From Benincasa hispida (Eukaryota > Streptophyta > Magnoliopsida > Cucurbitales > Cucurbitaceae), in assembly GCF_009727055.1 (NCBI RefSeq), contig NC_052350.1, positions 37,094,874-37,158,873 on the forward strand: a DNA stretch of 64,000 nucleotides, in the 5' to 3' direction. The notes beneath the pieces are model-generated. The model was not told the origin of the DNA, made no database searches, and was given only the letters and a program-made list of their open reading frames with translations. Shown in pieces: positions 46,665-57,691 of the stretch. The translations under genes and the position numbers were made by a program. How positions within the stretch are numbered: position 1 is the first letter of the stretch; the number at the start of each line of letters is the position of its first letter.

Positions 46665-48394
46665 TTATTCAATAATATATGAGGTAAGAGATCCAAACTT
46701 TAACTTTTTAGTCGAAATATGTATTATATGAATTATATACATATTGACAATTAAATAGATAATTCATAAGAGAACTAAAAGTGTTCAAATATTAAAAGAA
46801 AAACTAAAACCAATTATGCACATTAGTTAAACTTAACATAGTTCAACTGACAAAGAATGTATTACCAACATCGAGGTCAGATGTTCAATTCTTCCATTGG
46901 CATTGTATAAAAATGTGCATGCTACATATAAAATCAGGAAAAAATATCTTTTAAAAAATACTAAGTTGTATAAAATACTTCCAATATATAAAATTAATTT
47001 TAGTTTTTTTTTTAAAAAAAATTAATAAGCTAATGAAGATCATTTCTATGTGCGGTTAGTAATTACATTATATATTTGAAAATTAAAAAAAAAAACTAAC
47101 AACTTATTTTCTTTTAGAATTTTACTAAAAATTTCAATATTTACTTAAATTAAAATAAAACTCACGGAAAAGAAATAATGAGAAATAGAGACAAATTTTT
47201 AAAAATCGAAACAAAAACACCAAATGTATATTATCAAAGGGTCCTTAACACAATTTCAATTCCGTCCAAAGTATTCTAATTTTCTTTATTTTAAACATTT
47301 AAATTAAAATATCATTTTGGTTACATGAGTCTCATTTCATTTTATTTTTTATATTTTAAAATTTTCAAATTCAGTATTGTATTTTTAATAAATTCTAAAC
47401 TTACTCCATAGCCATTGGTAAATAATTAACTTTCCCAATAAAATAAAATCTTTATCAGCTTCTTGTCTATAAAATTGAAACATATTCCCATATATTGTGT
47501 ATTTTCTTGCCTGGATATTATTTTTATTTATTGTAAAGGAAATATTGTTTTTATTATTTAACCATTTTCAATCAAAATTTACTTCAAATTATAATAAAAT
47601 CTAAGTTTAAAACTTTTGAGAGTAGACGGATTAAATTTAGATATGTTTAAGTATAATAAACATAGTTGATGGTTAAATTTAACAGTGAAATCATAGTGAT
47701 TAAATTTGAACTTAGATAAATTTAATGGGGTGAATACATGTCCATTTCGATAAATATTATTTGAGACTCTAATGAAACTCCTCAACTTTTGTAAGTGAAT
47801 AAAAAAGACTCTCAACCGAGATTTTTTTTGAAAATCCCCCATCCATTATCTACACTAGATATTTTTTAAAAAATAAAAAGATAGAAGAAGAAAATTAGAA
47901 CTTTCAAAATTTTAAATGTAAATTTAAGACTATGTACCATATAGATATTATCTATATTAGATATTAAAACTCTACAAGTTCTCTCATAGCAAAATTATTA
48001 CATAGGTTGAATCCTAACCCTTCATTTTTTTTTTTTCATTTGTTATATACTAACCATTGAGAAATACACATACTACAAAAAGAAAACATAAAGTTTTTTT
48101 TTTTTTGAAAAGAAAAACATATAAATGAAAAAGGTAAATAAAATAATGAAATTGTGAATATTTTTAAAAAATGGCACAAAGAAGGAATATGGTAGGTGAC
48201 ACGTGCTTTTTTTTTTTTTTTGCCCCGTTTTTCTTTCTCGAAAGCAATAAAGTAAACAAAGTGAGGTTGCATGATAAAATAAAATAAAAGAAGAGGAAAA
48301 AAGAAAAAAGAAAAAAGAAAAAAGAAAAAGAAAAATAGTTTTTATTTTATGGAGGGGACATAAAGGGTAATTAAACTGAAAAGGTAAGGGCAAT
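46657..48394. other. AT-rich intergenic DNA
   Basis: No coding signal is seen. A second SINE-like phrase (GAGGTCAGATGTTCAATTC, about 46880-46900) is preceded by AGTTCAACTGACAAAGAATG. Long A/T runs lie at 48025-48040, 48094-48105 and 48208-48221. A CACGTG is at 48200-48205. Confidence 0.5.
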
Positions 48395-48525
48395 CTAGTA
48401 TCTGACGTCACCGCGACAGCAACCCGCACTACATCACAGCCCAACCACACCCCACCACGTGTCCTCACTTCTGAACCTCCTGCGGCCTCCCCAACGACAA
48501 TTACCCCCTCCACCTCTCGATACCG
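48395..48525 (+). promoter_or_regulatory. GC-rich island upstream of the LHW gene with bZIP/bHLH-type sites
   Basis: In a very AT-rich setting this 130-base stretch is C/G-rich. It carries the palindrome TGACGTCA (48403-48410, the site type bound by TGA/bZIP factors) and CACGTG (48456-48461, a G-box). Another CACGTG is at 48200-48205. It lies 1.25-1.4 kb upstream of the start codon. A role as an LHW promoter element is inference. Confidence 0.45.
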
Positions 48526-48704
48526 ACAAATTTATATATATTCAATTTTTTCTAAATTGCAAATTCACTTATCAAACTCTTTTTATCTTATTTTATTCTA
48601 CCAACTTATTCATCTTGCAAGTGTCATTTTTTTATTAAGCGTAATTGTTTGTATAAATTTATTCTTCACTTGCTTTTTTTTTTTTTTATTAGCTCCTAAC
48701 ATAA

Positions 48705-48880
48705 TTTAGAGTATGTTTGATTGACTTGAGAAAAAATATTTTTAATTTTTTTTCCATAAAAATAGATTAAAATAAACTTGAAAAGCTAGATTGAATGGTT
48801 GCCAAATATTTTAATTTATTCTAAAATGACTTATTTTTTTCAATTAAACACATTAAAATGTATTCCAAATACACACTTTT
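48705..48880. repeat. GTTTSGATTG-type MITE-like repeat, copy 3
   Basis: GTATGTTTGATTGACTTGAG opens it. It continues with AAAATAGATTAAAATAAACTTG and AAAATGACTTATTTTTTTC, and it ends AAAATGTATTCCAAATACA, matching 30365-30555 in order. Confidence 0.5.
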
Positions 48881-49099
48881 TCTAATAAAGATATAAATTA
48901 CCATTTTGAATGTTATGGTCATCTATCACCACTTTAAAATCTGAGGTTAAAATACAGGTAAATTCTTCTAGGGTTAAAATTGTAATTTAACAACATAAAA
49001 ATATATAAAAAAAAGTGGCACTATTTGTAAATAATTGAAAATCTGAGGGCGTTCTAGGAAACTCACATTTTTCTCCTTGTGGTTCTTTTTATGGCGGAC

Positions 49100-49781
49100 T
49101 TCACCGCACCTGCTGCGCTTTTCTCACAGAGTGATTACGAGAGAAATTTGCAGAGCCAAAGTGAAAGAAGAAAGAAGAAGCAAGAAGAAAAACAAACACA
49201 ATTCCAAATCCAAATCCAAATCCAAAGAAAAACCCATTCTCATCTTATCTAACTGAAACTAAAACAACACTCACTCACTTTCCCGAACGACCCACTTCTT
49301 CTTTTTCAGCTCAACTTCTCTGTTCCTCTTGGAGTTTCATTTTTCCCTCTTTGAGCTCAGAAATGGAGCAGATCATGGCAGTTTACAAGATTCAGGCCTG
49401 TGGAATAGTGTAGGTGCTTTCAGGAGAAAGCGCTTATCGCTGTTCCTGCTCTGTTTCACTCCCACTACACCTTTTCGTCTCTTTTTCAAGCTTTCGGCTC
49501 GCCGGAGCATGGCTTGCCGGAGAAGAATTGTCGGAAATCTTGACCCAGAAAGGAAAAGGAGCGGTGGTTTGAGAACGAAGCAGGCGGGGAGAGGATCATG
49601 CCGTGGAAGTTAGAAATTAGAATGGGGAAATCGGAAATAGCTTGGGAAATGTACGGTCTCTCCAGCGCTCGAGCATTTTAAGTTCTTATTCTCTACTGTT
49701 TCCTGCATGTTTTGATAAAAATTTTCCAAGTTTTTGAGATAAACAAACAAAACATTGGATTCGAGCTCTGCTTCTGTTGCT
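49100..49781 (+). other. Probable 5' leader of the LHW gene
   Basis: This C/T-rich, less AT-rich stretch precedes the start codon. It contains a (TCCAAA)n-type hexanucleotide run at 49203-49227 and at least three upstream AUG ORFs: 49363-49413 (16 codons), 49509-49613 (34 codons) and 49598-49681 (27 codons). The transcription start cannot be placed from sequence, and a leader intron is possible (an acceptor-like TTCTTCTTTTTCAG ends at about 49309). Confidence 0.55.
49598..49681 (+). CDS. Upstream ORF, candidate conserved-peptide uORF of the LHW group
   Basis: ATG at 49598 opens a 27-codon ORF, stop TAA at 49679-49681, exactly 100 bases before the LHW start codon. The peptide begins MPWKLEIRMG, contains SEIAWEMYG and ends SSARAF. 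It reads like a real, non-random peptide rather than leader noise. Arabidopsis LHW and its closest bHLH relatives are, to my memory, annotated with conserved-peptide uORFs (CPuORF6-8 group); I could not compare sequences. Such uORFs typically lower translation of the main ORF. An internal second ATG (codon 9) is in frame. Confidence 0.55.
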   Translation: MPWKLEIRMGKSEIAWEMYGLSSARAF

Positions 49782-52700
49782 ATGGGGTTTTTGCTTAAAG
49801 AGATGCTTAAGGCTCTTTGCGGTTCGAATCAATGGTCTTATGCTGTGTTCTGGAAGATCGGTTGCCAAAATACCAAGTAAGATTTATTCTCAAAAACCCC
49901 ATGAAATCCCATCTTTCTGATTTTTCTTTGGAGCAGTGGAATATCCCTTAAAGAATGATGGGATCTGGGTCTCATTGCATCGTTGGTGTTTAGTTTAATC
50001 CAGAAAGGAAAAAGAAAAGAAAAGAAAAAAAAGCGTGAAAAGTACCTGAGAGAGTACTGTGTCTTTGAATCCTTTAAAGTGGGAAGGTCATTAATTAGTT
50101 TTGGATTTATGTTTTTCCATAGCTTTGCTGTGTTGAAGTAGAACGGATATTAAGTAGCTAAGATCCACATGATTGGTTGAAACAAAATTGTTTGATATTT
50201 GGACTTGTTCGACTGTCACTAACTGCAACATCATTTTCTCTTTATTGACAACCTTTTACTTGCATCTTTATCCCTTTTTAGCAGATGTTTTGGATGGATT
50301 CTGAAGAATATTTGGGGAAGTAGATTTTTAAAAATTTTCATTTTCTGTTGTTTTTTTGGGCGGTTTTCTTTGGTGACTAGTGGCCTTTGGCTTTAGCTTC
50401 CTTGTTTGTTTTTCTTTTTCTGTTTTCTTGCTTTGTGGAGTGAGCTTTTGCTTTTTTAGGCCAGCGGGTCTTTGAGTAATATGCGGATGACTTGCTTTCA
50501 CAGCATTCAGATTTGGCTGACAGAATAGAGTTAAAAGTTGATATATTCAGATCCCTTTGACTAATTTGTTTTCTTTTGGGAAATGGAAAATTTTCTCAAC
50601 TTGCTTGCTTGCTTACCCACATTATTGAAACTGAACTTTTGTTTTTTTTAATTCCTTGGCAACATATAGGGTTTCATTTATCTTTTTTTCTTTTTCTTCT
50701 TCTCTCAATTTTAACCCAGATGAGGAATATATAATACTGCTTCTCTTCCATTGGAACCTCTAGTTTAATGGAGTATTGTTATCTTTGAAAATGAATGTGA
50801 GGCATTTTGGACTTGCAGGCTCCTAATTTGGGAAGAATGCCATTACCAACTCTTACCCAGCTTTGAGTCTTCTGGAAGTGGGAGTTCCAAATTACCTCCT
50901 GGGGAATGGGAAGGATGTTGGGGATATTCCCAAAGTTCCTCCACTCAACAAGCAAATCATGTGGAGGACAAACTTTATTCACTAATTAACAAGATGTCAA
51001 ATAAACAGATTAGTTTAGTTGGTGAAGGGTAAGCAGCTTCTGGATCTCAATTATCCTTTGTTACTCTTCTTTTCATACTTGTTTTAACTGAACATGCCAT
51101 GTACATTTGTCATTTATAGGATTGTCGGGCGAGCTGCATTTACAGGAAACCATCAGTGGATTCTGTCAAGCAATTACACCGGAGATGCTTATCCACCAGA
51201 GGTATGCATCAAAGGTTTTGCTGCATTGCTTGGTGCTCATAAAGTCGTTGGAATCATGAATAATCTCATAATTGTGAATAAAACGTTATCACAGCAATTT
51301 GAAAATCCAGGGTACTATTGAAACGGGATTCTCAGTAATTTCAAGTTTTAATGGTTCCATCCTTTGGAAACCAACTTTCTTGTCCTGGGCTCATTCTTTG
51401 ATCTTGTTTCTCACACCTAAAATTTCCATGGTTGATGTGAAAGGTTCACGAGGAAAATAGAGGAGTTTTTTGCATTGACCATAAATTCTTTTGGGATTTT
51501 CAGGTTCTTAATGAGTTGCATCAACAATTTTTGGCTGGAATGCAGGTTTGATAGAATTTTCTATATCTATGCAGTGTAAACAAATTGTTTCTCCAGCAGT
51601 TTCATGAACTTCTTTTGTATCTCGTTTGCAGACCGTCGCAGTTATTCCGGTTCTTCCTCATGGAGTTGTACAGCTGGGCTCGTCCTTTGCTGTGAGTACC
51701 TTTACTAGTCTTCATGTTACCCATTAAAGCTTTAGTTCTTTTCCTGTGGCATTTGACTGTCTAAAATACATCTGGAGAATGATACCATTAGTTACCCCGT
51801 GAACATGCTATGGTTGACTCTCAGGAGCTGCCAACATATCAATGAAAGATTATTTCAGCAGTAGCTGCAGTAGCAGTACACTCCTTAATAAATTGGAACC
51901 TTTCAAATCTTTTTGTATACGGTTCTTTTCATTTAGTTTTAGTTAGTTTGTTTTGCTTTCTCGTTTTTTGGTTGATGAGTGGATTCTGAAACTCCAGGAT
52001 TCCAGTTCTTTTCAACTGACAAAGTTGTATAGGTTTCTAATAGTCTGAGAATTGTAAAGGTCTTTCAGTTACATCTAGTATTAGCTTAACCTCATCATAC
52101 TTCCACATTCTTTAATGATGTTCTCTAATTGCTTCTTCAGATCATGGAGAACTCGATGATTATAAACGATGTGAAGAATTTGATACTGCATTTAGGGTCT
52201 GTACCTGGTGCTCTTCTTTCTGAGACTTATGATGGAAAAGATCCAGTTGAGAAAATTGGCGTCCCTGTGACACTAGGAATGACTGGACTTACAGACCCTT
52301 CTCAAAATTGCAATGTGATGAAACCTTTAACGACGGATGACAATTGCAACCCACTAGACAACTCTTTGCTAGCTTCTAGGTCCAGTCAGCCGTCTAATTT
52401 GCTGTTCCGAGAGATTCGGTCTAACAATCATCTTGCTGCTTCTTCAACATTACAAAGTCCTCACTTGACTCAAGGTTTGGCAATGCCTCATCAAAATCTG
52501 GGTCTATCAAAAGTTACTCAAGCGATGAAGCCGAATCTTCCTTCAAGAGACAATTTGGAGTATGGACGTGCCAGAGCTGAAGTGATTCTTCCAAATCCCG
52601 AGGCACGGTTTCACCAGCAGGCTTCTTTTAGTTCTTTTTACAACTCCCAATCTGGTGTTTCGTCAACTGCTGGGCATAGCAGCTTGAAACTAGTCGGAAA

Positions 52701-55292
52701 TCAGAATCTTTCAGCTGTTAGCATACAGCAGGATGTTTATAACTGTTTAAATTCATCAAATAGTTGTAACCTGTCTCAACTGGTAACACATGGTGGCAGA
52801 ACAATTGATAACGAAAATAGTTCCGTGACCACCAATCATCCATTAATTGAAAGCAGGCAGTCAAAGGAAAAGAAAAATATTGGTTCAAAGCAATTTTCAG
52901 TTCCAGTCTCCATTTCTAATGACCATGGGGCAACTGGCAAAGGTGTTAATGGGGGTGAGCAGGGTGGAATAGAGGTGCAAAATGGTCTCAAGTCCAAGGC
53001 CGAGGAGGTTTCTTTATCTGGTGGGATAGATTGTGCGGTTACACCAGGTCAACAGTCACAAGAGAATTCAAGTGAAAAAGCAATATTGGAAGCTATGAAG
53101 AGTTCTCAATTGAAACTATCTCCATCAGCAGATAATGATTTATTTGAAGCTCTTAATACTACATGGACTCAACTGGAGAGTGCCATGTCCTTGAATGACT
53201 ATATGTCTGGCCTTTCTAATGATTACTTGAACCATTTTAGTGGATTTGAGAGCTCAAGACTCCCGCATATTAAAAATGAACAAACTTGTATTCTATCCTC
53301 TTCAGGTGATGACTTGTTTGATATTCTTGGTGTGGAGTATAAGAATAAACTACTCACTAGCAACTGGAATAGTTTATCTGAGAGTGTGCATAATGAGGAC
53401 CGAAAGAATTCTTATGCATCTCAGATAATGAATGTGCTCGAGGCTGGTTTGAGCTCAAATATCTCTTCTACGAGTAGAAAAATACCCGAATCGGGAATCA
53501 ATTCAATCACAGCCTCTGACCAACTTTTAGATGCTGTAGTCTCCAGAGGTCACTCGGCCATCAAGCAGAGTTCAGATGATAGCACTTCTTGTAGGACAAC
53601 ACTGACTAAAATCAGTAACTCCTCTGGTCCAAGTAGCTTGATATATGGACAGCCAAGTGCATCCAATCACATGCAGAGGGGGGTTTTTGGCATCCCTAAG
53701 TCTCTGGGTGAAGTAGGGACCTTAGATAATAGTTCTTTCAGATCGGGTTGTAGACAAAATGATATGCCAAATTGTTCTCAAAGTTCTTCAGTTTATGGAT
53801 CTCAATGTTCATGGGTTGAACAGGGAGATAATTTGAAGCGTGACAGTAGTGTGTCAACAGCCTATTCTAAGAGGCCTGATGAAGTGAATAAATCGAGTCG
53901 CAAAAGGCTTAAACCTGGAGAGAACCCTAGACCAAGGCCCAAAGATCGCCAGATGATACAAGATCGTGTAAAGGAGTTGCGGGAGATTGTGCCAAATGGA
54001 GCAAAAGTAATTCCTTTTACAAATATACATTTAACTTTCCTCCACTTGCATATCTGTGATTCTAATAAACTGACTATTTGTGTTGATTTCTTAACAGTGT
54101 AGCATAGATGCATTACTTGAAAAAACTATCAAGCATATGCTTTTCCTGCAAAGTGTCACAAAGCATGCAGACAAGTTAAAACAGACTGGAGAGTCTAAGG
54201 TACAGGGATTATTAACTGTGATATTTATCTTCCTATACTATTTCTCAGTTTTCTATATGCACTAATTCCCACTGCCTAGATACCTAGAGTGTTCTGACAT
54301 TTCTTTAGTGAAGAGTGTTGAGCTTGTAATCATGGTTCGTTAAATATATCATTCATTCTGTTTTAGTAAAATATGAAGAGATTTGAGAGTTTTGTTTCCT
54401 TGGTTTAGCAGATCATCAGCAGAGAAGGTGGACTCTTTCTAAATGACAACTTTGAGGGTGGGGCAACGTGGGCGTTTGAGGTTGGTTCACAAACTATGGT
54501 CTGCCCTATCATAGTTGAAGATTTGAATCCGCCACGTCAGATGCTCGTGGAGGTAGGCCTTCCATTTAAATCATCTTCAATGTTGAAACTCCTCTCCAGT
54601 TTTATATATCTTTATCTAAGAATTTTATTCCATTTATATGCAGTGATTGACATTTAACAATTTTGAAGTGAATTCTAACTCTATTATTTGTAGAGCTTAT
54701 ATGATATTTTCATGCCCCTTTTGTGGCAGATGCTTTGTGAAGAGAGAGGTTTCTTTTTGGAAATAGCTGATTTGATCCGTGGAATGGGCTTGACCATACT
54801 GAAAGGAGTGATGGAGGCACGGGACGACAAGATATGGGCACGGTTTGCTGTTGAGGCAAGTAACGAGCAATGTCTCAGTGTTGTCGTAGTAATTAGCTCC
54901 TGGGGGGTAATTTTCCCCCAACTCTGTTGCAGCGGGAGGCTTTTACATGATGTCTTTTATGTTTGGCGCTTTTAAGACGAAGCTCATTTATTTCTTTTTT
55001 ACTCGAAGTAGAAGATGAGAGAACCTTGTTGATGAAGAGCTAAAATCTTTATTTGATATCTAGTTTTTAGTTTATATGTTACTGAACCAATTTTGCTTTA
55101 TATTTATAGGCTAACAGGGATGTGACCCGAATGGAAATATTCATGTCGCTCGTTCGCCTGTTGGATCAGACACTGAAAGGCAACAATGTGTCGATGACAA
55201 ATGCGATAGATAACAGCCATATGATTGTTCACAACTCCTTACCTCAGTCGACCCCGATCTCTGCAACTGGCAGGCCTGGTAGCTTGCAGTGA
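49782..55292 (+). CDS. LHW: LONESOME HIGHWAY (LHW)-type atypical bHLH transcription factor
   Basis: Ten coding exons: 49782-49876, 50819-51028, 51120-51201, 51504-51545, 51632-51691, 52141-54006, 54098-54199, 54412-54552, 54730-54855, 55110-55292 (2907 bases, 968 residues plus TGA). All introns are GT-AG except the last (GC-AG), and the phases join without a break. The N-terminal bHLH-MYC_N domain (about 1-180) starts MGFLLKEMLKALCGSNQW and holds AVFWKIGC, IVGRAAFTGNHQWI and AVIPVLPHGVVQLGS. A Ser/Asn-rich middle (about 185-745) is encoded by the large exon 6. The bHLH (about 751-805) has KRLKPGENPRPRPKDRQ and IQDRVKELREIVPNGAK, then helix 2 SIDALLEKTIKHMLFLQ; it lacks the usual His-Glu-Arg DNA-contact pattern. 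An ACT-like C-terminal domain (about 835-930) follows. LHW heterodimerises with TMO5-class bHLHs in the nucleus to drive vascular cell divisions. The start is set by the conserved N-terminus. Homologs are usually shorter in Arabidopsis; the paralogs bHLH155/157 are the alternative. Confidence 0.92.
54856..55109 (+). other. GC-AG intron (last intron of LHW)
   Basis: Exon 9 ends GCTGTTGAG and is followed by GCAAGTAAC. Exon 10 starts after TTTATAG with GCTAACAGG. Splicing at GC keeps the frame and the conserved RFAVEANRDV junction. The nearby GTAACG (54860) would instead give an immediate stop (GAG GCA AGC TAA). GC donors are a small minority of plant introns. Confidence 0.85.
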
Positions 55293-55690
55293 GCAGCTGC
55301 CTGCTCTACAAATTCTCATGGGGATGTTGAGAGCGAGCCTTGATATCGCTTGCAATGACTAACATGTTTCCAGTTCCAAGGTCTGTGGTTGTTCTAACCT
55401 TTTTGGCTGATTTCTTTCTCAACAGTTTGCGAAATCAGGGTTGTAAAACTTGGAACTGAACTCAGTATTAGAGGTGAAGCTTTGCTTAGTTTATTTTAGG
55501 GGTGTTATTTTCTCTATGAATATATAATTGTTTTTGATCAAATGGGGATCTGCTGTCCTCCATCACAAAACCTTAGGGGGGAACTAGGTTTTTATACCTT
55601 TATCTACATGAAATGTTAACTGTAAAAGGTCATAAATTATGTTGTGATTGTAATGTTGGGTTAAGTTATGTACCAAACAACTATGATGCT
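55293..55690 (+). other. Probable LHW 3' untranslated region
   Basis: This is less AT-rich sequence directly after the stop codon, without coding signal. It shows T/G-rich stretches and ATGAATATATAATTG near 55516 that could serve polyadenylation. The end cannot be fixed from sequence. Confidence 0.5.
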
Positions 55691-57230
55691 TAGAAGTCGT
55701 TTATTAGTTCAAATTTTCACAAGAGTTCCAAAGAACAGATTCATAGTTCAAGTTTATTCGATTTGCGTACCCAATGAAATTGTGGAGTGTAACCTCATAA
55801 GTGAGGTATTTGGATTATTGAGTTGAGTTATGATGTTTGAAGTTAATATATTGCAGTTATGAATTTGGTGTTTGAGTACAAAGTTGTAAGTTAACTCGAC
55901 AAAAATGCGAACTTTAATAGTGTTAATATTGAAGTTGAGTTATGTTCGGATAAACACATACTTTTAGGATAAATTATTCTCTTGTGGGAATCAATAGGAA
56001 ATTAATCAACTAGCTGTGAAGCATTTTAAAAAAAAACTAAGATATTAATACATTGAAGATATGCTTTCTTTTTCTTGGAAAAAAAAGAAGAAGATATAGA
56101 TAAATTTAACATACAAGTTAATGACTAGTATAAAATACAATATAAACACTGAAATACAATTCAAAAGATTAGATGAGTTGAATCCTTTATTCATCTTCAC
56201 ATACAATTCAAAGTTTGTACACAAAGTTAATGACAAAGCTCATCTATTTCTTTTTTACTTGAAGTAGTTGTTGGAATACAATAGTCAATAAAATGCAGTA
56301 AAAAAGTGACTCATATTGATCTAATAAGAAGAAGAAGATTAGAGAGTGAAGTATGAAGATAAGTCAAAGAACTTCGTTGAATTGTTGAAAATATTCAAGT
56401 GGGTTATATTTTGGTGGATTTTGTGTCAAATGTGAAAATGAAATTAAATGATTCTAGGGTTTGATATTTTATTTTATTTTTTCTTTTTAGTTTTGGACTC
56501 AAGTGAGTTTTTTTTAAATAGGTTGCTTAGTTTAGATTGAAAAAGATTAGAAGAGTTGCTTAATTATACTTTTTCTTTTAAAAAAGTAAGCGTAAGAATA
56601 TATACGTCGAATCACGTGTCAGATACGTATTTGAAAGTATCGGTATTCGATATATGTCTGATACAGATTCTTTGTCTCACATAAAGTATTTGTGTTTCAT
56701 TGTCAACTAGAAACAATAATAATAATGAAGTTAGGAGCAACCAATTTTAATGTAAAAAAAAGCTACAGATCGAAGCCAAAATCGCTATTGTAATCAATAA
56801 TGAGTTATAACGAGTTTTTCTAGATAAAATTAGAGACATACATAATAAATATCTCAAGATTAATATTTTGGTAACAAATGACAACAATAGAAAATAATAA
56901 ATTAGAAATTTTTTACTTAAAGTAGTAGCCAATTATCCATTGTTAGCCAATTAACTATTGTTATTTGGCTAGGTAGCTTCAAAAGAAATCTCCACCGTCT
57001 AGACTGAAGACCTTTGTGTCAAAAACACGATGTCAAAATTTCAGTTCAATTGCATAAATCGAACTCCAAAAGGCTGAAAAACATTATTGCCCGAAACAAA
57101 TTTTTCTTTCTAATCTTCCTCACAAGTGTCACGATCTCTCGATTTGCGTGCTTCAATCAATTGGCTAATATGGTTTTAATGAGTATAAAACCTCATTGGC
57201 CCAAATGGGTCTTGACCTTCACATGGAAAT
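55691..57230. other. AT-rich intergenic DNA
   Basis: No gene is visible. Text at 56218-56262 (AAGCTCAT...ATTTCTTTTTTACTTGAAGTAG) repeats a phrase from the last LHW intron (about 54978-55011). A short segment of this intron has therefore been copied downstream, or both carry the same small repeat. Confidence 0.45.
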
Positions 57231-57484
57231 GAAATAACCCATCCCTATTTTATGATGTGGAGAACTTGTCATTCTTACGACGGAAATAAACTTAAGTTTC
57301 TCTCTTGATAGATTCTTAGTCAATATATCAAATCCATTATGATCAATATGTATCTACTCAATCTCAAATATTTCATCATTTAGAGGATCTCTCATCTAAT
57401 GATACCTCACATCTATATGCTTAAGTCTAGTATAAAATGTAGCATTCTTACCAAGATGAATAACACTCTAATTATCACCATATA
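57231..57484 (-). pseudogene. Copia RNase H C-terminal relic (left half)
   Basis: The minus strand reads GDN, stop, SVIHLGKN, then TRLKHIDVRYH and NGFDILTKNLSREK. These are the copia RNase H end (DNQSAIHL...KHIDVRYH). It is interrupted at 57484 by an LTR; the preceding part of RNase H lies at 62881-63190. Confidence 0.7.
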
Positions 57485-57691
57485 TGTTGGGATTTGTACC
57501 AAAAACTCTCATAGTTGATCAGTTATTTAAATAATTAATTATTTTAATTATTAAATATGCAATATTAAATTATCCATTATAGTAAAAATTCAAGGTTATT
57601 AGATGTAATCTCGAACAATATGTAGTTGATAAACAGATGGATTATGTTAAAGTAATAACCTAAAGGGTCTATAGTATATGGACAAAGTTTG
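57485..57691 (+). repeat. Old copia-type LTR Z, first segment
   Basis: It begins TGTTGGGATTTGTACC, preceded by ATATA (57480-57484). It ends ACAAAGTTTG, where a family-A solo LTR is inserted. The same LTR resumes at 59825 and again at about 61850, and ends at about 62880 (CATCCACA), followed by ATATC; the proposed target duplication is imperfect (4 of 5). Confidence 0.6.

Noticed and set aside
48073..48513. 146-codon minus-strand ORF over the GC island
   Set aside because: Its N-terminal part comes from the short GC-rich stretch and the rest is Phe/Ser/Lys low complexity from A/T runs; no domain is seen.
49329..49613. 94-codon ORF in the LHW leader
   Set aside because: It opens with TTG, not ATG; the first in-frame ATG (49509) leaves 34 codons without recognisable features.
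54007..54102. Continuation of the large LHW ORF past 54006
   Set aside because: GTAATT at 54007 is the splice donor; the extra codons are intron, and the bHLH helix 2 resumes only at 54098.
54860..54975. Alternative GT donor or read-through of the last LHW intron as the true C-terminus
   Set aside because: The GT donor gives an immediate stop after splicing, and read-through loses the conserved end encoded by 55110-55292.
56045..56236. Small hydrophobic minus-strand ORF
   Set aside because: It is AT-rich chance ORF content with no promoter, domain or neighbour support.
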